Of a DNA stretch of 11,807 nt, positions 1-6,366 are shown piece by piece. Within the stretch, counting starts at the first letter, position 1, and each line of letters begins with the position of its first letter. The stretch covers positions 1-11,807 of the forward strand of contig JAJAZF010000176.1 of NCBI GenBank assembly GCA_026785875.1, read 5' to 3'. The translations under genes were made by a program, and so were the position numbers. Origin of the DNA: Chamaesiphon sp. (GTDB lineage: Bacteria > Cyanobacteriota > Cyanobacteriia > Cyanobacteriales > Chamaesiphonaceae). Under the pieces are notes generated by a model. That model did not search any database, was not told the origin of the DNA, and was given only the letters and a program-made list of their open reading frames with translations.

Positions 1-472
1 CAAGAGCGGTGAATTCAAACACGTCGTGAGTGCCACCACGGAGGACGGATTCAGTCTGCGTACCGCGTAATTTCTTGCCAGTGATTTCGCTCAATGCGCC
101 CCAAACTGCACCCATACTGAAAGTACATTTGCGATCGGAACCTTGAGGTTCGCCAGCAGAACAGACAGTTTCCGAACAATAAACTTTAATTACATCGCCG
201 TCTTGGACGATTTTATCGACAGCAGTCAGGTGCGTACCAGTAGCACCAATGGCAGCATTTAATTGAGTAGCAATCGCGTCAAAAGTAGCATTGGTATTGG
301 ATAAACCCAACTCTTGAGCTAATTCTTTACCGCGTTTGCGTCCAGCAGAAATCAAAGCGATCGCTGTAGCTTTTTCACCCAGAGCTTCTTCCATGCCAGT
401 GATTGCTGATTTGAAACAAACAATACTACTAAATTGACCTAAAGTTGGACGGCTAGAGAGTGAATTTGACAT
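1..472 (-). CDS. Conserved cyanobacterial protein with V4R-like C-terminal motif (3' end cut by window)
   Basis: An uninterrupted frame of 157 codons reads from ATG at 472-470 to the window edge without a stop; base 1 is left over, so the gene continues outside. The protein starts MSNSLSSRPTLGQFSSIVCF. It has a helical middle (GMEEALGEKATAIALISAGR) and a C-terminal part with Cys residues in YCSETVCSAGEPQGSDRKC, followed by FSMGAVWGALSEITGKKLRG. That Cys-containing, Gly-rich ending resembles the C-terminal half of V4R (4-vinyl reductase / hydrocarbon-binding) domains, but I recognise this only by pattern. From the look of the C-terminus, few residues are probably missing. The decayed DUF4388 gene lies 175 bp upstream on the same strand, so the two may once have been neighbours in one transcript. 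No clear ribosome binding site is visible. The function is unknown. I am sure of the reading frame and much less sure of the family. Confidence 0.8.
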   Translation of the reverse strand, partial: MSNSLSSRPTLGQFSSIVCFKSAITGMEEALGEKATAIALISAGRKRGKELAQELGLSNTNATFDAIATQLNAAIGATGTHLTAVDKIVQDGDVIKVYCSETVCSAGEPQGSDRKCTFSMGAVWGALSEITGKKLRGTQTESVLRGGTHDVFEFTAL

Positions 473-647
473 ATTAATATTTCGGTTTAGTTAGGATGGT
501 AATAGGCTGGAATTACTCGCTCTAAGCTAGGCTACATGTGGTTTGGCAGAGAAATAGTCCCAGCCCGATTGGTAGATTTTAGATGACCTCTACATGGATA
601 GTGTGCCCACTTAAAAACACTTACTAACAGTAAAATTTTAGTAGTTA

Positions 648-1101
648 TCAAATCTTGTGCTTCAGAAAACCAATTAATTTGCTCAGGAAAGAATTAGATA
701 CGGGCGCATTAATCGAACTTGACACCAGTGGATCGATTGGTTAATCGGCGGTGGTGGTGATGCGATCGACATTTCCTGAGCTAGCCCAACTGCACACAGT
801 CGAAAGCCGATCTGTTGCACTCGATCGATCTCTAGCCCCAATTGTCCGGCGATGTTGGCGATCGAGATCGAGCCTAGAGCTAGGTTCCATTTTGACTCTT
901 GAGTATCCAGCCGCAGATCTGGATCTGTTGACTCACAGACATAATTCGTCCGGTTTGGAAGGAGATATAGTAGGCATTATCCATAGAGCGACTCAAGCAC
1001 CGATCTGACTCGATCGATAGTAAGCCTGTTCGATCGCCTGCTTGGATAAAATTAAAGATTTCGGCTAATGAGTATTCCGATAAGTAAACAGCTAGGGACA
1101 T
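648..1101 (-). pseudogene. Decayed DUF4388 (PatA N-terminal type) gene: internal deletion and two frameshifts
   Basis: Three pieces of one family appear in the right order on the minus strand but in three frames. Piece 1 (1101 to about 931) starts with ATG and reads MSLAVYLSEYSLAEIFNF, then AGDRTGLLSIE and YYISFQTGRIMSVS, which is the start of a DUF4388/PatA-N domain. The open frame runs on to 880, but the match fades after SVS. Piece 2 (about 895-761) reads SKWNLALGSISIANIAGQLG, then VQQIGFRLCAVGLAQEMSIA, which matches the late region of these proteins (winged-helix-like, VQQIAFRL..GLAEE). Piece 3 (695-648) reads NSFLSKLIGFLKHKI and stops at TGA, the usual C-terminal ending. Family members are usually well over 200 residues; here only about 150 codons remain, so a large middle part is lost. 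Intact relatives are linked to regulation or motility in cyanobacteria. I infer that this copy is dead. The family assignment rests on remembered motifs, not on a search. Confidence 0.78.
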
Positions 1102-1175
1102 GACGATTTAGCCAATATATTTGAGAAGGTGCTGCCACTGCGTCAAAATTCAGATTTCCTAATCCCGATTACTCA

Positions 1176-1185
1176 GTTAAAATAG
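1176..1185 (+). promoter_or_regulatory. Possible -10 element for the DedA gene
   Basis: GTTAAAATAG with core TAAAAT (1178-1183) lies about 33 bp before the DedA start codon and resembles a cyanobacterial -10 box. No convincing -35 hexamer stands at the expected distance, so this is a weak call. Confidence 0.3.
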
Positions 1186-1215
1186 AAATGTAAAGTTAGA
1201 TCCCTTCAGGTATAG

Positions 1216-1839
1216 ATGGAATTCCTATCACTAGAGACAATCCAGTCACTGGCAAATCAATACGGATATCTCGCTGTCTTTGTAGGCATTCTGTTAGAAA
1301 ATTTAGGGATTCCATTACCTGGTGAAACCATCACGATCGTCGGTGGTTTTTTAGCTGGAAGTGGCGAACTAAATTATTGGCTCGTCCTCGGCTCTGCCGC
1401 GCTGGGAGCTTTTATTGGCGGTATCGGCGGTTACTTTGTTGGTAAGTACGGCGGCTGGAAACTGATTCTCGCTGGTTCAAAAGTCTTCCGCATCCAAGAA
1501 GTACAGTTGGAAGAGATCAAGACTAAATTTAGCGAAAATGCCGTTAAAGCCGTCTTCTTCGGTCGATTTATCCCCTTGATTCGGATCTTTTCTAGTCCGA
1601 TGGCTGGTGTCGTGGAGATGCCATTTGGTAAATTTCTCGGGGTTAATTTGGCTGGGGCGGTGACTTGGGCATCGGTGATGACGACGCTGGCTTTTTTCGT
1701 CGGCAGAATAGTATCGCTCGAACAGTTACTAGAGTGGGTGAGTAAGTTTGCGATCTTGGCTCTATTTATCGCGATTGCCGCGATCGCTGTGCCCATCTGG
1801 CTGGAATCTCGCACGTTAAAATCAGGTGAAGGTGAGTAG
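1216..1839 (+). CDS. DedA / SNARE-associated (VTT domain) family integral membrane protein
   Basis: This is a 207-residue multi-spanning membrane protein of the DedA (VTT) family. Members act in the cytoplasmic membrane; some have been shown to help recycle undecaprenyl phosphate or flip phospholipids and to support proton-motive-force homeostasis. The N-terminal segment carries ENLGIPLPGE (about 28-37) with the conserved acidic residues E29 and E37. A Gly-rich membrane stretch follows (63-76). FFGRFIPLIR (114-123) holds R117 and R123, six apart like the essential Arg pair of E. coli DedA proteins. Hydrophobic stretches lie at about 142-164 and 176-197, and the tail is short and charged. The length fits the family. 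ATG at 1216 is preceded only by a weak AGG. The gene is divergent from the dead DUF4388 gene, and 100 bp separate it from the downstream phosphatase gene. The exact substrate cannot be told from the sequence. Confidence 0.9.
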   Translation: MEFLSLETIQSLANQYGYLAVFVGILLENLGIPLPGETITIVGGFLAGSGELNYWLVLGSAALGAFIGGIGGYFVGKYGGWKLILAGSKVFRIQEVQLEEIKTKFSENAVKAVFFGRFIPLIRIFSSPMAGVVEMPFGKFLGVNLAGAVTWASVMTTLAFFVGRIVSLEQLLEWVSKFAILALFIAIAAIAVPIWLESRTLKSGEGE

Positions 1840-1939
1840 CCATCACCCAAGGTAGCGGCAATTTACGCATTGTCCCTACATTGGGGCATAATACTTTGAG
1901 GGAATGGCTGCACCTGCTTTACATCGCACCTAAAAATTT

Positions 1940-2917
1940 ATGAATTGTTATCAATGTGGGGAAGTAGTCACAGCAAGCGATCGCTTTTGTGAAGAATGCG
2001 GATCGAGTCTTGTCACGCCCAATCCCCCAGCGAACGATAATAGTTGCCAGAAATGCGGTGCGCCACCGAGCAAAATTGATGCCCAAAGATACTGCATAGA
2101 ATGTGGATTTCGTCAAGTGGCGATCTCGAACGATCGAGTCGAACTGCAACCCGCTCCCAATCTAGCAGGAGCCAGCGATCGCGGTCGCAGACACCATCAA
2201 AATGAAGACGCGATCGCCCTCAAAATTATCGAACCAGACACGTATATTATCGTCCTCGGCGATGGCGTATCTAGCTCCCAACACCCCGAACTCGCCTCTC
2301 AAGCGGCGGTAACTGCTTGTATTGAGGCGATCGAAATTGCCATCCAACAGGGGAGCGAACCAGCTACCGCCATCTGCCAAGGTGTTGACGCTGCACTCAT
2401 TGCTGTTGCCAAAATCCCGATCGATCCGACATCCGACATCGATCCATCATCTACCACGATCGTCACCGCGATCGTCCGCGATAATATTGCTACCATCGGC
2501 TGGTTGGGCGACAGTCGCGCCTACTGGATCGCTCCAGACAAATCGCTCCAACTGACGCAAGATGACTCCTGGATGCGCGACGCGATCGAATCAGGAACAT
2601 TCACCCCCGCCGAAGCCGCAGCATCCCCCTACGCCCATGCGATCGTCCGCTGGCTCGGTGCAGACACCGCCGACGATGGCAAACCCAATCTCACGACTTT
2701 TCCCATCCCTAGCGCGGGTTATCTCCTGCTCTGTACCGATGGCTTGTGGAACTACGCCCCAGATCCCAATTTTCTCCACTATCTGATCCAACAAGCTCCC
2801 CATTCCGACAGTCGCTCGATCGCCCGTCACCTCACTGAGTATGCAAATCAACAAGGCGGACAGGATAATATTACAGTAGGTATTCTCGTCATTAGCGATC
2901 GGGAAATTGTTGCATAA
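1940..2917 (+). CDS. PP2C-type Ser/Thr protein phosphatase with two N-terminal zinc ribbons
   Basis: This 325-residue soluble protein removes phosphate from Ser/Thr using two metal ions. Residues 1-58 form two Cys4 zinc ribbons: C3-x2-C6...C17-x2-C20, then C36-x2-C39...C52-x2-C55. From about residue 76 the PP2C (PPM) fold follows with its marks: SDRGRRHHQNEDA (79-91, acidic E89/D90), GDGVSS (107-112, metal Asp D108), WLGDSRAY (188-195), CTDGLW (265-270, D267) and GGQDNITVG (307-314, D309). All expected metal-site residues are present, so the enzyme should be active. In GDGVSS the usual GDGMGG glycine pair is replaced by serines. It is the first gene of the plus-strand trio PP2C-vWA-FHA and faces a kinase with an FHA domain, so the kinase or its targets are likely substrates (inference). 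ATG 1940 is the only start that keeps the first zinc knuckle; no ribosome binding site is visible. Confidence 0.93.
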   Translation: MNCYQCGEVVTASDRFCEECGSSLVTPNPPANDNSCQKCGAPPSKIDAQRYCIECGFRQVAISNDRVELQPAPNLAGASDRGRRHHQNEDAIALKIIEPDTYIIVLGDGVSSSQHPELASQAAVTACIEAIEIAIQQGSEPATAICQGVDAALIAVAKIPIDPTSDIDPSSTTIVTAIVRDNIATIGWLGDSRAYWIAPDKSLQLTQDDSWMRDAIESGTFTPAEAAASPYAHAIVRWLGADTADDGKPNLTTFPIPSAGYLLLCTDGLWNYAPDPNFLHYLIQQAPHSDSRSIARHLTEYANQQGGQDNITVGILVISDREIVA

Positions 2918-2943
2918 CCCGTCGTAGTTTTACCCAAGTATTC

Positions 2944-2985
2944 AGTAATTAGCAAAAAGTAGTAGGTAATAGAAAAGAGTAAGTG
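2944..2985 (+). repeat. Degenerate purine-rich heptad tract upstream of the vWA gene
   Basis: A 7-bp periodicity can be read as AGTAATT, AGCAAAA, AGTAGTA, GGTAATA, GAAAAGA, GTAAGTG. The units share only a purine/AT-rich pattern. It may be an eroded form of the clean heptad tract found 50 bp further on. The call is weak alone and gains some weight from its neighbours. Confidence 0.35.
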
Positions 2986-3033
2986 TCTGAGCGCAAATAT
3001 TTGTGATGTAGAAATTGCCTAACCCACCCTACT

Positions 3034-3089
3034 CTAAAGCCTAAAACCTAAAACCTAAAACCTCAAGCCTAAAACCTAATACCTAACCA
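3034..3089 (+). repeat. Heptanucleotide tandem repeat (CTAAAAC)n abutting the vWA start codon
   Basis: Seven consecutive 7-bp units are readable: CTAAAGC, CTAAAAC, CTAAAAC, CTAAAAC, CTCAAGC, CTAAAAC, CTAATAC, then a degenerate eighth, CTAACCA. The tract ends on the base before the vWA start codon at 3090, so it fills the place where a ribosome binding site would be. Such short tandemly repeated heptamers are known from cyanobacterial intergenic DNA. Confidence 0.9.
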
Positions 3090-4355
3090 ATGTTTAACGC
3101 AGAAGTCTTCCAAAATCCCTACTTACCCCAAGGTGCTACAGAAGTAAATGCCATCATGACGATTACCACTAGTGGTGAGGGAGTAACGATTGCCGCACCT
3201 ACGAATCTCCGCTTATTTGGGATTATCTGTGATACATCTGGCTCGATGGGTGGGGCTAAAATACTCGCGGCTAAAGATGCGATCGTCAAAATCATCGAGC
3301 TGCTCCCTCCCGATGCTGCATTTTTTGTCGTCACTGGATCGAGTAGAGCCAAATTATTAGTACCGTTAGTAAATGCCGTACCTGAAAATAAACTCCGAGC
3401 AATTTCCCAGGTAAAAGAAATTAGTGCTAACGGGGGGACATTGATGTCAGCTTGGCTACATACTGCCTTGAGTGAATTTAACAAAATGCCCCAAGCAATT
3501 TGTCAAGCTTTATTACTCACCGACGGGCAAAACGATCTCAACGACGAGCAAGACTTAACCAGAGTTTTAGACGCATCTGAAGGTAAATTCCAGTGCGACT
3601 GTCGTGGAGTGGGTACGGATTGGCGGGTGTCAGAATTACAGAAAATTGCCGCAAGATTATTGGGGACAACTGATATTATCCCCTCACCCGATCGCATTGC
3701 CGAGGACTTTCAAGAAATCCTCACTAAAGCAATGGGAAAAACTGTCAGCGACGTTAGCCTGAGATTATGGACTCCGATGGGTGCAAAAGTGTTGTTTTGC
3801 AAACAGGTAAGTCCCGAGATCGTCGATGTCACCAGTCGTGCGAAAGTCGTCAGTGAAAGAATTGTCGAATATCCTACAGGTGCTTGGGGAAGTAATGAAT
3901 CACGCGATTATCATTTCTGTATTCAAATTAACGCCGGAAATATCGGCGATGAAATGTTAGCAGGAAGATCAAGTTTGATCGCTCAAACTAACGGGCAAGA
4001 AACCAAAATTACCGAAGCCAAAATCCTCGCCACTTGGACAGAAGATGAAGCCAGAACCGCGAAGATCGATCGACGTGTCGCTCACTATACCGGACAAGCC
4101 GAACTAGCACAATCGATCCAAGAAGGTTTAGAAGCCAGAGCGCAAGGCAATATCGATGTCGCCACCGTTAAACTAGGTAAAGCCGTCAAACTCGCCCACG
4201 ACTCTGGCAACGAAGCCACCGCCAAACTCCTGCGCTCCGTCGTCGATGTCGAAGATGCCGCCGCAGGTACCGTCAGAATCAAGCGCACGGTAGCTAAAGA
4301 AGATGAAATGATGCTAGAGACTCGATCGACCAAAACCGCCAGAATCCAGAAATAG
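3090..4355 (+). CDS. von Willebrand factor A (vWA) domain protein with Thr-rich C-terminal tail
   Basis: This is a 421-residue protein without signal peptide or membrane span. The vWA domain begins near residue 39 with LRLFGIICDTSGSMGG. Its MIDAS metal site is complete: D48-x-S50-x-S52, T117 in NGGTLMS and D145 in LLLTDGQND. A middle beta-rich part (about 215-330) is followed by a helical stretch (about 335-390) and a tail with GTVRIKR and EDEMMLETRSTKTARIQK, containing T411, S413, T414 and T416. vWA proteins with intact MIDAS sites usually act as metal-dependent binding or scaffold proteins. The gene lies between a PP2C and an FHA gene on one strand, which suggests a role in a phospho-signalling assembly. 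The tail could be a phosphothreonine docking site for the neighbouring FHA domains; this is inference. ATG 3090 directly follows a heptamer repeat, without a visible ribosome binding site. Confidence 0.9.
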   Translation: MFNAEVFQNPYLPQGATEVNAIMTITTSGEGVTIAAPTNLRLFGIICDTSGSMGGAKILAAKDAIVKIIELLPPDAAFFVVTGSSRAKLLVPLVNAVPENKLRAISQVKEISANGGTLMSAWLHTALSEFNKMPQAICQALLLTDGQNDLNDEQDLTRVLDASEGKFQCDCRGVGTDWRVSELQKIAARLLGTTDIIPSPDRIAEDFQEILTKAMGKTVSDVSLRLWTPMGAKVLFCKQVSPEIVDVTSRAKVVSERIVEYPTGAWGSNESRDYHFCIQINAGNIGDEMLAGRSSLIAQTNGQETKITEAKILATWTEDEARTAKIDRRVAHYTGQAELAQSIQEGLEARAQGNIDVATVKLGKAVKLAHDSGNEATAKLLRSVVDVEDAAAGTVRIKRTVAKEDEMMLETRSTKTARIQK

Positions 4356-4473
4356 TGGATGGTGGATGATGAATAGTAACAAAAGCACAGCAGAAAGCAG
4401 TCTGTGGACGTATAGTTCTTTCGGATCGCCAATTCCTATCTAATCCCCTTCACCATCTACCATCATCCACCAT
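4354..4473. repeat. Inverted pair of heptad-like tracts between the vWA and FHA genes
   Basis: ATGGTGGATGATG at 4359-4371 and its exact reverse complement CATCATCCACCAT at 4461-4473 form 13-bp perfect arms separated by 89 bp. Around the left arm a 7-bp period shows (AGTGGAT, GGTGGAT, GATGAAT). On the opposite strand the right arm also reads in heptads (ATGGTGG, ATGATGG, TAGATGG). The left arm begins just after the vWA stop codon, and the right arm ends 8 bp before the likely FHA start at 4482. The stem could form in a vWA-FHA read-through transcript. Confidence 0.75.
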
Positions 4474-4481
4474 TGCCCCAA

Positions 4482-5165
4482 ATGCAAACTTGTCCTAAAG
4501 GTCATAATTCAACAGAATCCGATTTTTGCTCTGAATGTGGGGCGAAAATTAAGGGATTGGGGATCGTCGCACTCGGCTCAAATCCCACCAATAAATCTAC
4601 ACCTGCTACTCAACTTTGCCCCGATTGCAGTACTCCCCATGAATCAGATAGTGGCAACTTCTGTGAGATTTGTGGTTATAACTTTCTCACTAGTGCCAAG
4701 GGTGGAGATCCTTTATCGAACTTCCCGCCGCCGATTAAATCACCAGCCAATATTGCAGCAACTGCCCCAACTCAGTCACCACTGGCTCATGCCGTTAGCC
4801 AGTGGCAGGCGATCGTTTCGATCGATCCGAGTTTAGCCACGCCTGACAGCCCCACAGCACCCACACAAGCACCAATCGTCATTGAGTTAAAGCAGCCTAC
4901 TAATCCGATCGGACGCACTAGCCCAGCTCGCGCTATTTATCCTGAGATTTCGCTAGATTTTGATGATGCTGTGTCTTCTCGTCACGCGATTCTCACCCTC
5001 GCTCCCGATGGCTCTCTCGTACTTAGGGATATTGGTTCGTCGAATGGCACGATGTTAAATGGCAAGCAAATCGCCACTATGGCAGATATACCGCTCGCTT
5101 CTGGCGATGAAATTACGCTCGGACATTGGACAAGAATTAAGTTGATTAAATCAGTTGATAGTTGA
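4482..5165 (+). CDS. FHA-domain protein with two N-terminal zinc knuckles
   Basis: This is a 227-residue soluble protein. The first zinc site reads CPKGHNSTESDFCSECG, with C4, H8 (CxxxH), C16 and C19. The second is C46-x2-C49...C61-x2-C64. A Pro/Ala/Thr-rich linker (about 72-130) follows. The FHA domain (about 131-224) has GR (144-145), SSRH (165-168) and SSNGTMLNG (186-194), the residues that contact phosphothreonine, so binding should be intact. It most likely reads phosphothreonine on a partner such as the vWA tail or the kinase (inference). I chose ATG 4482. An in-frame TTG at 4473 would add three residues (MPQ), but it falls inside the inverted-repeat arm; neither start has a ribosome binding site. 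The gene ends inside the 3' end of the minus-strand kinase gene. Confidence 0.9.
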   Translation: MQTCPKGHNSTESDFCSECGAKIKGLGIVALGSNPTNKSTPATQLCPDCSTPHESDSGNFCEICGYNFLTSAKGGDPLSNFPPPIKSPANIAATAPTQSPLAHAVSQWQAIVSIDPSLATPDSPTAPTQAPIVIELKQPTNPIGRTSPARAIYPEISLDFDDAVSSRHAILTLAPDGSLVLRDIGSSNGTMLNGKQIATMADIPLASGDEITLGHWTRIKLIKSVDS

Positions 5166-6341
5166 TAGTTGCTGTAGGGCAGCAGCTAAATCTGCGGCTG
5201 TGAGATAACGATCGCGCGATCGACGTTGGGTGACTTTATCGATCAGAGCTTGCACTTGGGGTGTGACGATCGCGACAGCAGCTAGATTGAAACGGTAGCC
5301 ATCCGGCTGTAATTCGATAAAATCAGCGGGATTGCGTCCGGTGAGGAGAAAAATTAATGTCGGGCCGATCGCGTATAGATCCGACTGGGTGCAGGGTTGA
5401 CCGTTATTTTGTTCTGGTGCCATGTAGTCGGGCGCGCCGATTTTGGTGCCGCCGAGGGTACCGATTTCTTTGACTGCGCCAAAATCGAGTAGGAATATCC
5501 GCCGATCGATCGTGCGGACGAGGATATTTGCTGGTTTGATATCGCGATGAATTAGTGGTGGTTGTTGCTGATGAATATAGCCTAAAATCTCACATAATTG
5601 CATCATCCAGTCGATCGCCTGGGCTAATGTTACTTGCCCCCGCTCCATCACGTACAGCTCCAAATCCTGCCCGTGGATGAGTTCCATCGCCAGATATTTG
5701 CGCCCAGATGCGACGAAGAAATCATAATATTCGGGAATACCAGGGTGGTGAAGACTTTGAAGGATTTTGGCTTCGCGTTCAAATAATTCCTGTGCTTTAG
5801 GAACTACTGCCATGTCTGCATTCATCTCTTTGAGTACCAGCAATTTAGCTGCATCCCAAGCGAGGTAGGTTGTACCCATTCCTCCTTGTCCTAAGGTTTT
5901 GAGGATCTGGTATTGATGAATCTGACGCTCGATCGTAATTGGCTGTCCGCAGTGGACACAAAAGAGTGTCTGAGGTGGATTATTTAGGTGTTCGCAGGGC
6001 ACTATGGGTGGAACTGGTGCGACATCTAGTTGAATAGTTAATAACGCACCTGCTTTGGATAATTGAATCCGATCGCCATTAGTCAATAACACGCGTTCAA
6101 TCGAGAGATCGTTGACAAAAGTACCATTGGCACCATGATTGCTGATTTCCCAGTAGCCAACACCTTGGCGCAAGCTAGTATAGCCGATCGTGGCATGAAG
6201 CCGCGAAATTGATGGTCGATCGATGACGACTTGATGTTCTGGAGATCGACCAATTTGAATCGGTGCTGGTGGGGTAAATTGCCACTGCTGGGAGATTTGA
6301 CTCCGATGCTCATCCCACAACGAAATTTGAATATTTTTCAT
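5151..6341 (-). CDS. Ser/Thr protein kinase with N-terminal FHA domain and a small zinc knuckle
   Basis: This 396-residue soluble kinase phosphorylates Ser/Thr residues. The FHA domain (about 6-106) shows IGRS (30-33), SISRLHA (44-50) and GANGTFVND (70-78). A probable zinc knuckle CEH...CVHC (C117, H119, C128, C131) sits between the domains. The kinase domain runs from YQILKTLGQGGMG (144-156) with the ATP-binding K171, helix-C E190, the catalytic loop HRDIKPAN (265-272), DFG (286-288) and APE (308-310). All catalytic residues are present. No transmembrane helix or extracellular sensor domain is seen, unlike PknB-type kinases. Having the FHA at the N-terminus of the kinase itself suggests recruitment to, or feedback from, its own phosphorylated partners. 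It lies 25 bp after the repeat-protein gene on the same strand, so the two are probably cotranscribed. Its 3' end overlaps the FHA gene by 15 bp, tail to tail. Confidence 0.94.
   Translation of the reverse strand: MKNIQISLWDEHRSQISQQWQFTPPAPIQIGRSPEHQVVIDRPSISRLHATIGYTSLRQGVGYWEISNHGANGTFVNDLSIERVLLTNGDRIQLSKAGALLTIQLDVAPVPPIVPCEHLNNPPQTLFCVHCGQPITIERQIHQYQILKTLGQGGMGTTYLAWDAAKLLVLKEMNADMAVVPKAQELFEREAKILQSLHHPGIPEYYDFFVASGRKYLAMELIHGQDLELYVMERGQVTLAQAIDWMMQLCEILGYIHQQQPPLIHRDIKPANILVRTIDRRIFLLDFGAVKEIGTLGGTKIGAPDYMAPEQNNGQPCTQSDLYAIGPTLIFLLTGRNPADFIELQPDGYRFNLAAVAIVTPQVQALIDKVTQRRSRDRYLTAADLAAALQQLSTIN
5154..5174. repeat. Short heptamer repeat across the convergent stop codons
   Basis: Two exact GTTGATA units (5154-5160, 5161-5167) and a variant GTTGCTG (5168-5174) lie over the 3' ends of the FHA gene and the kinase gene. 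The unit brings TGA and TAG onto the plus strand; the FHA stop (5163-5165) lies in it and the kinase stop (5151-5153) is directly beside it. Confidence 0.6.
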
Positions 6342-6366
6342 GCAGCCAGCGACAATTTGCTATCCA

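Noticed and set aside
751..1008. 85-codon plus-strand frame
   Set aside because: It lies opposite the decayed DUF4388 gene and its peptide shows no family pattern; the minus strand explains the region.
880..1101. Intact small gene of 73 residues on the minus strand
   Set aside because: Its N-terminus is a DUF4388 start, but the family continues downstream in other frames with a large gap, so it is treated as part of a pseudogene.
1431..1850. 139-codon minus-strand frame opposite the DedA gene
   Set aside because: It is a shadow of a well-supported membrane protein gene and its translation has no recognisable pattern.
1887..1892. CATAAT as a promoter for the PP2C gene
   Set aside because: The nearest -35-like hexamer (TTTACG) is 19 bp away and a poor match.
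4473..4481. TTG start for the FHA gene
   Set aside because: It would add only MPQ, lies in the inverted-repeat arm and has no ribosome binding site; ATG 4482, just before the first zinc Cys, is preferred.
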